From an uncultured Bacteroides sp. (lineage in GTDB: Bacteria > Bacteroidota > Bacteroidia > Bacteroidales > Bacteroidaceae), in the NCBI GenBank assembly GCA_947646015.1, contig CANSEY010000010.1:1-64000 (forward strand): a stretch of DNA of 64,000 nt. Direction: 5' to 3'. Positions within the stretch are counted from its first letter, which is position 1. Each line of letters starts with the position of its first letter. Both the position numbers and the translations under genes were made by a program. The notes beneath the pieces were generated by a model. That model was not told the origin of the DNA. It saw only the letters and a list, made by a program, of their open reading frames with translations, and did not search any database. Positions 52,770-61,284 of the stretch are shown here, piece by piece.

Positions 52770-52848
52770 CGAGTTAATTTCATTTTGTCAAATTTACAAT
52801 TTGTCCGGTAAGCTCTGTCTGTAACCGGATAAATTCGGATGAAGATTC

Positions 52849-52873
52849 ATGCAGCGCAAAAAATGCGCTGCAT
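52849..52873 (+). terminator. Hairpin after the propeller/TonB-C gene
   Basis: Perfect 10-bp stem, ATGCAGCGCA / TGCGCTGCAT, with an AAAAA loop. No strong T-run follows (TTTGG). Confidence 0.5.
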
Positions 52874-53070
52874 TTGGCTTCTGTGTTTGTCTATATTGTA
52901 GCTGTTTTGCTGATTGGCGGATGTTTGGATATGCTATTCCTTGATCCGTCTGTCTACTTGTCTCCTGTGCTTGCTGTTTGCTTTCTTTCTTCTATCGGTG
53001 GTTTTTCTTTTTCAGTATGCAACCAGCCTCTTTCTTCCCCAATTGGGTCACTGATTTATCCTCCGTTTTT

Positions 53071-53151
53071 AGTAAGTTAACATCCTGTTGGCAAAGAATT
53101 AGTTTTCTACCGACAGGAAGTTAACTTACTCCTTTCATGAAGTTAACTTAC
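53071..53151. repeat. Triple GTTAAC-centred repeat with 21-bp inverted arms
   Basis: AGTAAGTTAACATCCTGT (53071-53088) and ACAGGAAGTTAACTTACT (53113-53130) are inverted with one mismatch, and TTGG / CCGA extend the stem with one wobble. A third copy of GAAGTTAACTTAC follows at 53139-53151 as a direct repeat. This could be a regulator operator array or a mobile-element end. Confidence 0.55.
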
Positions 53152-53490
53152 CATATTCTGTTTATTCATATCCTGCTTGCATGATTATGCCATTTCTCTG
53201 GATTTATTCGCTTTTGTTGTATATCATTGCTTTTTTTATTCATTTTCATTTCTATTTCTTGCCGATTCTACCAATGTTCGGTTAGCTGGGAACGGTATAT
53301 TGCAACTATTTGTCATAGAAACACTCTGTTTCCTTACGTTTCTCTATTTCTTTGGTCGAGCTTTGTCTATTGAGTGTGTGGTCGTCTCTATGATTTGTTT
53401 AATACCCGCCTGATTATCAACACCGAATTACGATATGTTCGTATTTTATTGATTCGCAAATAAATATATGTATTGTTTCTCGCTGAAAAG

Positions 53491-53522
53491 TTTGCTTTTA
53501 TTAAATGCAATCCTTATTTTTG
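53491..53522 (+). promoter_or_regulatory. Candidate promoter of the DUF4221-like gene
   Basis: TTTG (53491-53494), 20-nt spacer, TATTTTTG (53515-53522): both boxes exact, spacing one over the optimum. It lies about 140 nt before the ATG at 53663. Confidence 0.6.
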
Positions 53523-53662
53523 GAGAAATAATTTTAAGCCTTATTTTTTGATAAACAGGCAGAAGAATGAAGCGGAATATATGTTTTTACTTGATGCCTT
53601 AGGGGATTGATACGTTGCCCATGAACCCAAAGCTTTGTTGCAAAACGACTAAAACGACTAAT

Positions 53663-54805
53663 ATGAAACAGAACACCTTTTTTGTTAATGTATGGACCTT
53701 GATGCTGATTCTGGGTCTTATTGCTTGTGGAGAGAAAAAAGCGCAGGTGAAAACAGAACTTCAGAGAATAGAAGCTTTTGCATTTGATGTTAATGATGAT
53801 TATTTACAAAGCTATGCCGGTACTTTTTGCTATTCTACTTCAGCCCGGATCGATGGTAAAGAGTGTCTGATTGTTTATAATGGAAAACTTCATTCCATTG
53901 ACATCCTGAATCTGGCTGATCGCCGGCCATTAAAGCAAATAGCTCTGGCTAAGGATGGTCCGGATCAGATACTTGCTCCCAAAGGGATCGGCTATTATAA
54001 AGATTCGTTTATCATACTGAATACCGGTGGTTTGTATCGGGTTGGTCAGGATGGAAAAGTGGTGTCTAAGAAACTTCTCAATGATTTTCCGCAGATTAAG
54101 GAAGAAGGGTATGGAATAGCCGTTCCCGATCTTACTGTTTACTTTAGCGTGTATAGCTTCTTCGGATTTGATGCTGCGAATGGAAGAGTGGCTTTACCCC
54201 TCTACTTTTATGAGAAAGATACTACGGGAGAATATCCGAAGAAAGTGCTGATTGTTTCGTGTGACGATTGGAATATACGGGATGAAGTGGAGATACATTG
54301 TCCTGATGTGATAAGGAAAGAGGGAGATATGCAATTACTGGGTTGTGTCAACGTGCTTCCCTACGGTGACCGGTTGATTTATAATTTCCCTGCGTCTTCC
54401 AAAGTTTATGTTTACGATCTGTCTGCAAAAAAGAGTAAAGAATATGATTTTCCTTCTACCTTTACAGATCCTTTTTTCCATTTACCGGATATAAATGGGT
54501 CGGAGCCCGGTTTCGGATGCCTCAAAACCGGTTATTATTTCCCATTGTGTTACGATGCCTATCATAATGTGTTCTGGCGTATTCAACAGGGGCCTTTAGA
54601 TGGTCATGGAGTGGGAGGAAAGCCCTTTTCCGTCATGTGTATATCACCTGATTTTTTGAATAGTGCAGAGTATGTGATTCCTGCCGGTGCATCTATCTAT
54701 CCCGATTTGGCTTTTACAGATTCTTTGATCTTGTTGCCGTATACGGGAGGTGATAAAATCGATGAAAACAATATGTGCTTTTATGGACTGCAATATAGAG
54801 AATAG
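53663..54805 (+). CDS. DUF4221-like beta-propeller lipoprotein
   Basis: 380 residues from ATG 53663 (the frame is open 16 codons further back, but the signal peptide starts here). FFVNVWTLMLILGLIAC ends in a lipobox. Pattern of DUF4221 proteins: CLIVYNGKLHSIDILNLADRRPLKQIALAKDGPDQI, then YKDSFIILNTGGLYRVGQDGKVV, later VYVYDLSAKKSKEYDFP. Propeller-like surface lipoprotein. These often cluster with 6-bladed propeller lipoproteins in Bacteroides. The next gene is 167 bp downstream. No function is known to me. Confidence 0.75.
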   Translation: MKQNTFFVNVWTLMLILGLIACGEKKAQVKTELQRIEAFAFDVNDDYLQSYAGTFCYSTSARIDGKECLIVYNGKLHSIDILNLADRRPLKQIALAKDGPDQILAPKGIGYYKDSFIILNTGGLYRVGQDGKVVSKKLLNDFPQIKEEGYGIAVPDLTVYFSVYSFFGFDAANGRVALPLYFYEKDTTGEYPKKVLIVSCDDWNIRDEVEIHCPDVIRKEGDMQLLGCVNVLPYGDRLIYNFPASSKVYVYDLSAKKSKEYDFPSTFTDPFFHLPDINGSEPGFGCLKTGYYFPLCYDAYHNVFWRIQQGPLDGHGVGGKPFSVMCISPDFLNSAEYVIPAGASIYPDLAFTDSLILLPYTGGDKIDENNMCFYGLQYRE

Positions 54806-54972
54806 TAGTTGTGGAAAGGACTGCTTGGAGGCGCTCCCGTTAATTAATTTAATTTCATAGGGTATGAAACTGTTTATTTCGTCATTGTACTTTATGTGGT
54901 CTGCTGAATTTGATCTGTATAATACAGATCAAAGGTTGTGATATAATAATGACATCTTAAAATGAATTCTGT

Positions 54973-56166
54973 ATGAAAGTTTTGTATGTAATTTTTATAT
55001 GTGTTTTGTATTCATGTATGCAAAATGTTGAGCCGGATAATAAGATAAGTGTGGGTGCAGCAATGAATGCTTTGGGAAAGATAACGGCACAGACAATATC
55101 TTCTAATGTGAGATATGTAGCATTGGAAACAAATGATAGTAGCCTTGTGGGAGAAATGCCGGATATGCGGGTGTTAGAGCATGCCATACTTGTATCTTCC
55201 GTAAATCAATGCCTGAAACTTTTTGATCGATCTACCGGTAAATTTATTCGGGATATAGGTCATGTCGGAACAGACCCGCAGGGATATGCTAAAGATGCTT
55301 GGGGAAAAGTGAACTATTGGGTTGATTATGACCAAAACATAATATATGTTTTAGGTTGGGGTAATGATTTAATATTGTATGATTTAGCTGGTAATTATAA
55401 AGATAGAATTTGTATAGATGATAATGTACGCTATAATTTGCAGCAAAGCTATCTATATGTTACTTATGGTAAACTATGGGGACATAATAAACTTGATATT
55501 TCCAATCGGACGTCACCCTTGTTTTGTATAGACGAAAACTCTAATCACATTACAGATATAGTAGGTTTACCGGTAGATTTACTTCCTATGGATGATTTGC
55601 AATCTGTATCGGAACTTTTAGGGGATTATGTATCTTATGGCGGTGATTTGACAATGGCTTCATTTGCCAATGGTGGAAAGTTTTACACAGCCATTAATAG
55701 TCCTTCCTTATGGCGGTTTGAGAATGATATTAGATTAAAACAAACATTCAACGATACGATCTATACGCTGTCGGATAGTAAAATTAAACCTTATTTAATT
55801 TTCGAGCTAGGGGATTGGGCTTGGCAATATCAAGATCGGTTGGAAGAAGGTGGATGTGAAAAGAAAATCATGATTGATTATGCTTTGGAAAATGAGAGAT
55901 GTATTTATTTTCATTTTCATACAGGGTTCTATACTAAAAATAGGCAGGCTTTTTGTGGACTATATTATAAAGCTGATCATAGAGTTGTGTTGATGTGCGG
56001 AGATAGACTGTTGGATACAGTTAATAGACAATCTCTCAGAGTTAGGGGAGTAAGTTCTGATGGCTGTTTTATAGCTCTGCTGCAACCTGATGAGTTGTGT
56101 GATGAAGTGAAAAAGAAAACGGGAAGTAAAGAAGAAGACAATCCTATAGTGGTAATATTGGAGTAA
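54973..56166 (+). CDS. 6-bladed beta-propeller lipoprotein
   Basis: 397 residues. A short signal YVIFICVLYSC ends in a lipobox. Propeller blades: YVALETNDSSLVGEMPDMRVLEHAILVSS, LFDRSTGKFIRDIGHVGTDPQGYAK (a family blade motif with GQGPxEY replaced by GTDPQGY), NYWVDYDQNIIYVLGWGNDLILYDLAGNYK, then the C-terminal DNPIVVILE, matching the family's closing strand (DNPxLxIAxLK). Diverged from the tandem trio downstream. Probably outer-membrane surface or periplasmic. Confidence 0.8.
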   Translation: MKVLYVIFICVLYSCMQNVEPDNKISVGAAMNALGKITAQTISSNVRYVALETNDSSLVGEMPDMRVLEHAILVSSVNQCLKLFDRSTGKFIRDIGHVGTDPQGYAKDAWGKVNYWVDYDQNIIYVLGWGNDLILYDLAGNYKDRICIDDNVRYNLQQSYLYVTYGKLWGHNKLDISNRTSPLFCIDENSNHITDIVGLPVDLLPMDDLQSVSELLGDYVSYGGDLTMASFANGGKFYTAINSPSLWRFENDIRLKQTFNDTIYTLSDSKIKPYLIFELGDWAWQYQDRLEEGGCEKKIMIDYALENERCIYFHFHTGFYTKNRQAFCGLYYKADHRVVLMCGDRLLDTVNRQSLRVRGVSSDGCFIALLQPDELCDEVKKKTGSKEEDNPIVVILE

Positions 56167-56522
56167 AAGAACAAATGTTTTTTTATAAAATTCAAAAGAA
56201 GGTATAGACTAAATATTGTCTTTTATAGGAGTGGACCATAAGAAGGTTTTTGGAAGAACTGTTGGCGTTATATTGGGGGATATAGAGGGCAAAAGTAGGT
56301 ATAATGGTAAAATTGACTTGTATTACAAACTTGTAACTGTCCGGGTATTTAGGGTTAAAATCGTGCGCTTTATGTCTATTGTGTTTATATACAGTGGTTT
56401 ATATCGCATTATTTTTCATGAATTTGTCCGGGTAGATAATTTGCGAATTGGTTCAACATGATTTAACTTTGAACCAAGGAGGGAGGTCCCTTTTTGAGTG
56501 ATGTAATTCAAATCTGTTAGCC
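56167..56522. other. Intergenic region before the LytTR gene
   Basis: About 355 bp. An 81-codon open frame (56216-56461) has no family and looks like chance. The sequence just before the LytTR start has AACCAAGGAGGGAGGTCCC, GC-rich compared with the surroundings, perhaps a leader structure. Confidence 0.35.
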
Positions 56523-56882
56523 ATGGATAAAATAGAGTTTAGAGAAGATAAGATAACGTTTTCATATAAGAAATCTTATGGAGAATGTTTGTATCAGGAT
56601 TTAATTGCTGTGGAATATAGCAAGCCTTACTGTATATTACAAATAGGAGGTAGGAACAGTATTCTGTTTTTAATAAGCCTACGTGTGATTCTGGAAAAAT
56701 TGCCTGCCGATTTTCTGCTGATAAATAGAGGAATTATAGTAAATAAAGAGCGTATTGTAGATTGTGTACTTCAGGACGGGGCATATCATATAAAGATGGA
56801 TAATAATAAAATTTATAGGATTAGCACTCGTAAGCTGGCTACAGTTAAGAAATATTTTATGGTACAAAATGATACTATTTAG
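56523..56882 (+). CDS. Orphan LytTR-type DNA-binding regulator
   Basis: 119 residues, essentially one LytTR domain with no receiver domain. Signature segments: YQDLIAVEYSKPYCILQIGG, ILEKLPADFLLINRGIIVNKERI (the usual 'F-x-HRxxxVN' recognition region, here with INRG) and YHIKMDNNKIYRISTRKLATVKKYF. Domain-only LytTR proteins act as DNA-binding regulators, normally of nearby genes. It sits between the upstream propeller genes and the tandem trio, with a perfect inverted repeat just downstream (56932-56955). Likely controls the propeller array; target is inference. Confidence 0.8.
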   Translation: MDKIEFREDKITFSYKKSYGECLYQDLIAVEYSKPYCILQIGGRNSILFLISLRVILEKLPADFLLINRGIIVNKERIVDCVLQDGAYHIKMDNNKIYRISTRKLATVKKYFMVQNDTI

Positions 56883-56931
56883 GTTTAGGTCATAAAAGAT
56901 GTATAGGAGAAAAAAACTGCAAAAAAAGATT

Positions 56932-56955
56932 ATATACTACGAAAATGTAGTATAT
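56932..56955. repeat. Perfect 9-bp inverted repeat between LytTR and the propeller array
   Basis: ATATACTAC (56932-56940) / GTAGTATAT (56947-56955) with a GAAAAT loop. No T-run, so more like an operator than a terminator. A TTTG (56972-56975) and TAATATTG (56994-57001) promoter-like pair (18-nt spacer) lies just downstream. Confidence 0.6.
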
Positions 56956-56971
56956 TGTAGCCGTGAAAACA

Positions 56972-57001
56972 TTTGCAGGGAGATTCTCGTCTCTAATATT
57001 G
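56972..57001 (+). promoter_or_regulatory. Candidate promoter of the propeller trio
   Basis: TTTG then 18 nt then TAATATTG (one mismatch in TAnnTTTG). It sits 50 bp before the first gene of the trio and next to the inverted repeat at 56932. Confidence 0.45.
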
Positions 57002-57051
57002 GATAGTGGGGACCTTATGCACAAACAATAAATCTTAATTCAATTGTGGCT

Positions 57052-58359
57052 ATGAAACACATGTCCTTATTGCTAATCGGTGTATTTGTATTATTGGGAT
57101 GCAGTTCCAATAAGAAGCAAGAACCTATATCCAAGTCAGGAATACCTGTCATTAATCTTTCTGAGGATGTATCGATTGTACCTTCACTTCTTTTGAGTGA
57201 GGCTGCCTCAAAGGTCGATATAGTACCGTTAGAAGTGACGGATGAATCTCTATTGGGGGAAATCTATCATCTTCAAATAACCGAGAACGATATATGGGTA
57301 CACCATTATAAAGATAAATGTATTTGCCGTTTTTCCCGTTCCGGAAAATTTCTGAATAAAGTCGGAAAAATAGGTCAAGGGCCTGGTGAATTTATTCAAT
57401 TATCTGATTTTTTTATAGATGAGAAACATAGAGAAATCTATATTGTATCTGCATCAAGAGGCATTTTCGTATATGATTTTGATGGTAATTTCAAGAGGCA
57501 GCCTACCAGAACAATAGTAGAAACTATGTTCGGTTCTATTTTTAATCAATTTATGATATACAATAATCACTTTTTTATTCTTCAAAATTTACCTTTATAC
57601 CGAGAAATACCTAAAGATTCGTTATGGTCTCTTGCCTTGGTTGATAGTTCTTACAAGAAAAAAAAGATATTTAAAAACCCAGTACATATAGGTAAAGAAG
57701 ATCAAATTATAAAGAATCGTGTCCAGATGAATTATATGTTTAATTATTGGCTGGAATCTTCTACTAACATCGATACATATAATAATCAACTAACTCTTAA
57801 GTTTCCTGACACTGATACAATTTATAGCTATGACAGTATTAAAGAGGAATTAGTGCCTCAGTATGCAATTTTTGTAGACGAAGAAAAAGGAGATTACGAA
57901 TATACACATTTATGGTTTCGTGACAGGAAAGCTTTTGATTATTTTTCGATACACTCTTACTACTCTACTAAAGAAAATATTTATTTGGTAGGCAGTAAAG
58001 GAGAGGAGGTATATATATATTGTTACAATAAACAAGAAAAGAATGTAAGGTTGCAAAAACAACAAGGAGAGATAACCGAGCGTGATGTGTCTTGGTTTAG
58101 TATTCCTTTCCGTCGAATGGAATGTCCGTTTGTCCTAAGCAATGATCTATGTGGCGGCGATTTTATTATAGATTTTCGCTCTTCTGGTAAATACTGGGTA
58201 GATGTATTATATCTTGGCAATGATGGAAATAGGGTTGATTTGAATCAAATAAAATCATCTACTGTAATAGATGAATCCAAGAAAAAGGAGCTAATCCGAG
58301 TTTTGGAAAGTGCGACTGAGGATAGCAATCCGATTTTGATGATTGCAACTTTAAAATAA
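57052..58359 (+). CDS. 6-bladed beta-propeller lipoprotein, tandem paralog A
   Basis: 435 residues from ATG 57052 (an in-frame GTG lies six bases earlier). MSLLLIGVFVLLGC gives a lipobox. The family motif CRFSRSGKFLNKVGKIGQGPGEF and YVFDFDGNFK-like blades follow. It ends in the shared tail (SSTVIDESKKKELIRVLESATEDSNPILMIATLK). First ~45 residues and the last ~35 are almost the same as in paralogs B and C; the rest is clearly diverged. Separated from B by 50 bp. Confidence 0.85.
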   Translation: MKHMSLLLIGVFVLLGCSSNKKQEPISKSGIPVINLSEDVSIVPSLLLSEAASKVDIVPLEVTDESLLGEIYHLQITENDIWVHHYKDKCICRFSRSGKFLNKVGKIGQGPGEFIQLSDFFIDEKHREIYIVSASRGIFVYDFDGNFKRQPTRTIVETMFGSIFNQFMIYNNHFFILQNLPLYREIPKDSLWSLALVDSSYKKKKIFKNPVHIGKEDQIIKNRVQMNYMFNYWLESSTNIDTYNNQLTLKFPDTDTIYSYDSIKEELVPQYAIFVDEEKGDYEYTHLWFRDRKAFDYFSIHSYYSTKENIYLVGSKGEEVYIYCYNKQEKNVRLQKQQGEITERDVSWFSIPFRRMECPFVLSNDLCGGDFIIDFRSSGKYWVDVLYLGNDGNRVDLNQIKSSTVIDESKKKELIRVLESATEDSNPILMIATLK

Positions 58360-58544
58360 TAGAGTAGGTTCCTATGATGGAAAAATATGTTGTTTCTAAT
58401 AAATAAATTGTGATGAAGTCTATATTATTATTACTAATAATTACGCTATTGGGATGCAGTTCCAATATGAAGCAAGAGCCTATATCCAAGTCAGGAATAC
58501 CTGTCATTAATCTTTCTGAGGATGTATCGACTGTACCTTCACTT
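58263..58544 (+). repeat. Direct repeat: A/B junction unit (identical copy at 59621-59902)
   Basis: About 282 bp, covering the last ~97 bp of A, the 50-bp spacer and the first ~130 bp of B. It is the same at 59621-59902 (offset 1358 bp), covering the B end, spacer and C start. The T-to-C change just upstream at 58262 is the nearest difference. It is long enough for homologous recombination. Confidence 0.85.
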
Positions 58545-59717
58545 CTTTTGAGTGAGGCGGCGGAGAAATTGGAAATTGTTCCTTTGGAAATGACAGATGA
58601 ATCTGTATTGAGTGATATTACGGAAATGCAAGTAACTGATCATAATATATGGATAGATCATGGACGCGAATTCTACATTTATCGTTTTTCCCGTACGGGA
58701 AAATTTCTGAATAGAATAGGGAGTATAGGCCAAGGGCCGGGAGAATATGTCAATTATTTAACTTTTCTTGTCGATGAAGATAAAAAAGAAGTATATATTT
58801 TTTCCACTAATAACGGTGTTTTAGTATATGATTTTGAAGGTGGGTTTAAAAAGCAAATTTCAGATTTCCAAACTATGGTTGGAATGTTTTCGTCTATATA
58901 TAAGCAATATATCTTAAATGACCATAAATTTTTTGCTATCCAGAATTTTGGTTTATATAGATCTGTGGATAAAGATTCATTGTGGTCTTTTGTTTCTTTG
59001 GACGATAACTTTCAGAAAAAGAGACTATTTAAAAATCCGGTTCATGTGGGTAAAGAAGAGCAGATTATAGCTAACCGTGCCAATATGGATCGGATGGTTA
59101 ATTATTGGATGGAGTATCTAACCAGTGTAGATATTTACAATGGTCAATTGACCCTTAAATATCCGGATACTGATACTATTTATTGTTATGATGATGCGAC
59201 AAACCAACTTTTGCCTCAATATGCAATCTTTACAGATGAAGAAAAAGGGGATTATGAAGCTACTCATTTATGGTTTAAAGACAGAAAGGCTTTCGATTAT
59301 TTTTCCATTTTTTCTTATTACCCGACTAAGGATTTTGTTTATCTGATTGGTAGTAAAGGCGAGGAGGTATATACCTATTGCTATAATAAAAAAGATGGAA
59401 GTGTTAGATTGCAGAAACGACAAAGCGCAATAACCGAGCGTGATGTGCCCTGGTTCAGCTTTCCTTTGCGCCAAATGAAACGTGATTTTGTGTTAGATAA
59501 TGATTTAGGTGGAGGTGATTTTACTGTTGACAGCCGTTCTTCCGGTAAATACTGGATAGATATATTAGAACCTGGCGGTGATGAAAACTGGATTGATATA
59601 GACCAAATAAAATCATCTACCGTAATAGATGAATCCAAGAAAAAGGAGCTAATCCGAGTTTTGGAAAGTGCGACTGAGGATAGCAATCCGATTTTGATGA
59701 TTGCAACTTTAAAATAA
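58413..59717 (+). CDS. 6-bladed beta-propeller lipoprotein, tandem paralog B
   Basis: 434 residues from ATG 58413 (GTG at 58410 also in frame). SILLLLIITLLGC is the signal with lipobox. Blade motif YRFSRTGKFLNRIGSIGQGPGEY. Its first ~130 coding bases and preceding spacer match paralog C exactly, and its last 261 coding bases (from 59457) also match C; the middle blades differ. Same DNA-level tail and spacer as A. Likely co-transcribed with A and C. Confidence 0.87.
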   Translation: MKSILLLLIITLLGCSSNMKQEPISKSGIPVINLSEDVSTVPSLLLSEAAEKLEIVPLEMTDESVLSDITEMQVTDHNIWIDHGREFYIYRFSRTGKFLNRIGSIGQGPGEYVNYLTFLVDEDKKEVYIFSTNNGVLVYDFEGGFKKQISDFQTMVGMFSSIYKQYILNDHKFFAIQNFGLYRSVDKDSLWSFVSLDDNFQKKRLFKNPVHVGKEEQIIANRANMDRMVNYWMEYLTSVDIYNGQLTLKYPDTDTIYCYDDATNQLLPQYAIFTDEEKGDYEATHLWFKDRKAFDYFSIFSYYPTKDFVYLIGSKGEEVYTYCYNKKDGSVRLQKRQSAITERDVPWFSFPLRQMKRDFVLDNDLGGGDFTVDSRSSGKYWIDILEPGGDENWIDIDQIKSSTVIDESKKKELIRVLESATEDSNPILMIATLK

Positions 59718-59770
59718 TAGAGTAGGTTCCTATGATGGAAAAATATGTTGTTTCTAATAAATAAATTGTG

Positions 59771-61075
59771 ATGAAGTCTATATTATTATTACTAATAATT
59801 ACGCTATTGGGATGCAGTTCCAATATGAAGCAAGAGCCTATATCCAAGTCAGGAATACCTGTCATTAATCTTTCTGAGGATGTATCGACTGTACCTTCAC
59901 TTTTGCTGAGTGAATCTGCTGAAAAACTAGAAATTGTTCCTTTGGAAATGACAGATCAATCTATGTTAGGTGAAATAAGACGAATACAAGTGACAGAACA
60001 TGATATATGGATTCATGATTTTAATAAATTTTATATTTATCGTTTTTCCCGAACGGGGAAATTTTTGAATAGAATTGGCAGTATAGGGCAAGCTCCAGGA
60101 GAATATGTCAATTTTTCAACCTTTCTCGTTGATGAATATAAAAAGGAGGTCTATATTATTTCTAATAACAATGGTATTTTGGTATATAATTTCAAGGGAG
60201 AGTTTAAAAAGAAAATAGTTGATCAGCAGACAATCAATAATCTATTCTCATCTGTATATAGTCAATATATCTTATATAATGGAAATTTCTTTGCTGCTCA
60301 GAATATAGCTTTATATAAATTAATAGATAAAGATTCATTGTGGTCTTTTGCTTTTTTGGACACGGCTTTTCAAGAAAAAAAATTATTTAAGAATCCAGCA
60401 CATATGGGTAGAGAAGAGCAAATTATAGCTAACTGTGTCGATAAAGGTAGAATGATTAATCTTTGGATGGAATATCAAACCAGTATAGATACTTACAATA
60501 ATCAACTGACCCTTAAATATCCAGATACTGATACAATTTATTGCTATGACGATGCGACGAATGACCTCTTGTCTCAATATGTAATTTGTACAAGAGAAGA
60601 GAAAGGAGACTATGAGGTTACTCACTTATGGTTTAAAGATAGAAAGGCTTTCGATTATTTTTCGATCAAGTCCTACTATCCGACTAAAGCTTTCATTTAT
60701 TTGGTGGGTAGTAAAGGCGAGGAGGTATATACCTATTGCTATAATAAAAAAGATGGAAATGTTAGACTGCAGAAGCGACAAAGTGCAATAACCGAGCGTG
60801 ATGTCCCCTGGTTTAGCTTTCCTTTGCGCCAAATGAAACGTGATTTTGTGTTAGATAATGATTTAGGTGGAGGTGATTTTACTGTTGACAGCCGTTCTTC
60901 CGGTAAATACTGGATAGATATATTAGAACCTGGCGGTGATGAAAACTGGATTGATATAGACCAAATAAAATCATCTACCGTAATAGATGAATCCAAGAAA
61001 AAGGAGCTAATCCGAGTTTTGGAAAGTGCGACTGAGGATAGCAATCCGATTTTGATGATTGCAACTTTAAAATAG
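59771..61075 (+). CDS. 6-bladed beta-propeller lipoprotein, tandem paralog C
   Basis: 434 residues from ATG 59771. Same signal peptide as B. The blade motif has GSIGQAPGEY (Gly to Ala), otherwise the same plan. The middle is diverged in a patchwork manner relative to B (for example YLIDKDSLWSFAFLDTAFQEKKLFKNPAHMG against the B equivalent), while 5' and 3' ends are the same. Its 3' spacer differs from that of A and B: a remnant of another paralog begins about 25-50 bp later. Confidence 0.87.
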   Translation: MKSILLLLIITLLGCSSNMKQEPISKSGIPVINLSEDVSTVPSLLLSESAEKLEIVPLEMTDQSMLGEIRRIQVTEHDIWIHDFNKFYIYRFSRTGKFLNRIGSIGQAPGEYVNFSTFLVDEYKKEVYIISNNNGILVYNFKGEFKKKIVDQQTINNLFSSVYSQYILYNGNFFAAQNIALYKLIDKDSLWSFAFLDTAFQEKKLFKNPAHMGREEQIIANCVDKGRMINLWMEYQTSIDTYNNQLTLKYPDTDTIYCYDDATNDLLSQYVICTREEKGDYEVTHLWFKDRKAFDYFSIKSYYPTKAFIYLVGSKGEEVYTYCYNKKDGNVRLQKRQSAITERDVPWFSFPLRQMKRDFVLDNDLGGGDFTVDSRSSGKYWIDILEPGGDENWIDIDQIKSSTVIDESKKKELIRVLESATEDSNPILMIATLK

Positions 61076-61098
61076 AAGAATTATTATTTTGAATCTAA

Positions 61099-61284
61099 AG
61101 TTTTTTTTCTTCGGTTTGGCCGTTTGAGTTGAAGGAATATATTCAAGAGAAGAAAGAAAAGGGAGGAATTGTGAGTGAGCGTTTGGTTATGCTTACCGAT
61201 TCACTGGATGAGGAGCAAAATCCGGTTCTTGTAATTGCTAATTTAAAGAATAGGTGGATATGGAATTTTTTATGCGAATGATAT
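61099..61284 (+). pseudogene. 3' remnant of a further propeller paralog
   Basis: In the frame that reads SSVWPFELKEYIQEKKEKGG then RLVMLTDSLDEEQNPVLVIANLK, this is the end of a 6-bladed propeller protein (compare the 61260 gene: IWPYKLKEFIEEEQ ... DNPVLIIAHLKK). The upstream body is missing; in frame, a TAA stop lies at about 61099. The original stop has been lost and the frame runs into the start of the next gene. Left behind by deletion or recombination. Confidence 0.7.

Larger units (their letters stand above)
52770..53662. other. ~890-bp intergenic region with inverted repeats
   Basis: Contains a perfect 10-bp hairpin, ATGCAGCGCA (52849-52858) / TGCGCTGCAT (52864-52873), about 80 bp after the propeller/TonB-C gene (probable terminator). 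Three copies of a GTTAAC-centred motif lie at 53071-53151. A near-consensus promoter lies at 53491-53522. Short hydrophobic open frames (52874-53080, 53177-53413) have no family and I do not call them. Confidence 0.5.

Noticed and set aside
53071-53151. GTTAAC repeats as an invertible promoter
   Set aside because: Arms are only 24 bp apart, too close to invert a useful segment, and no recombinase gene is nearby.
56216-56461. 81-codon open frame before the LytTR gene
   Set aside because: No family and no start context; sequence composition matches the intergenic background.
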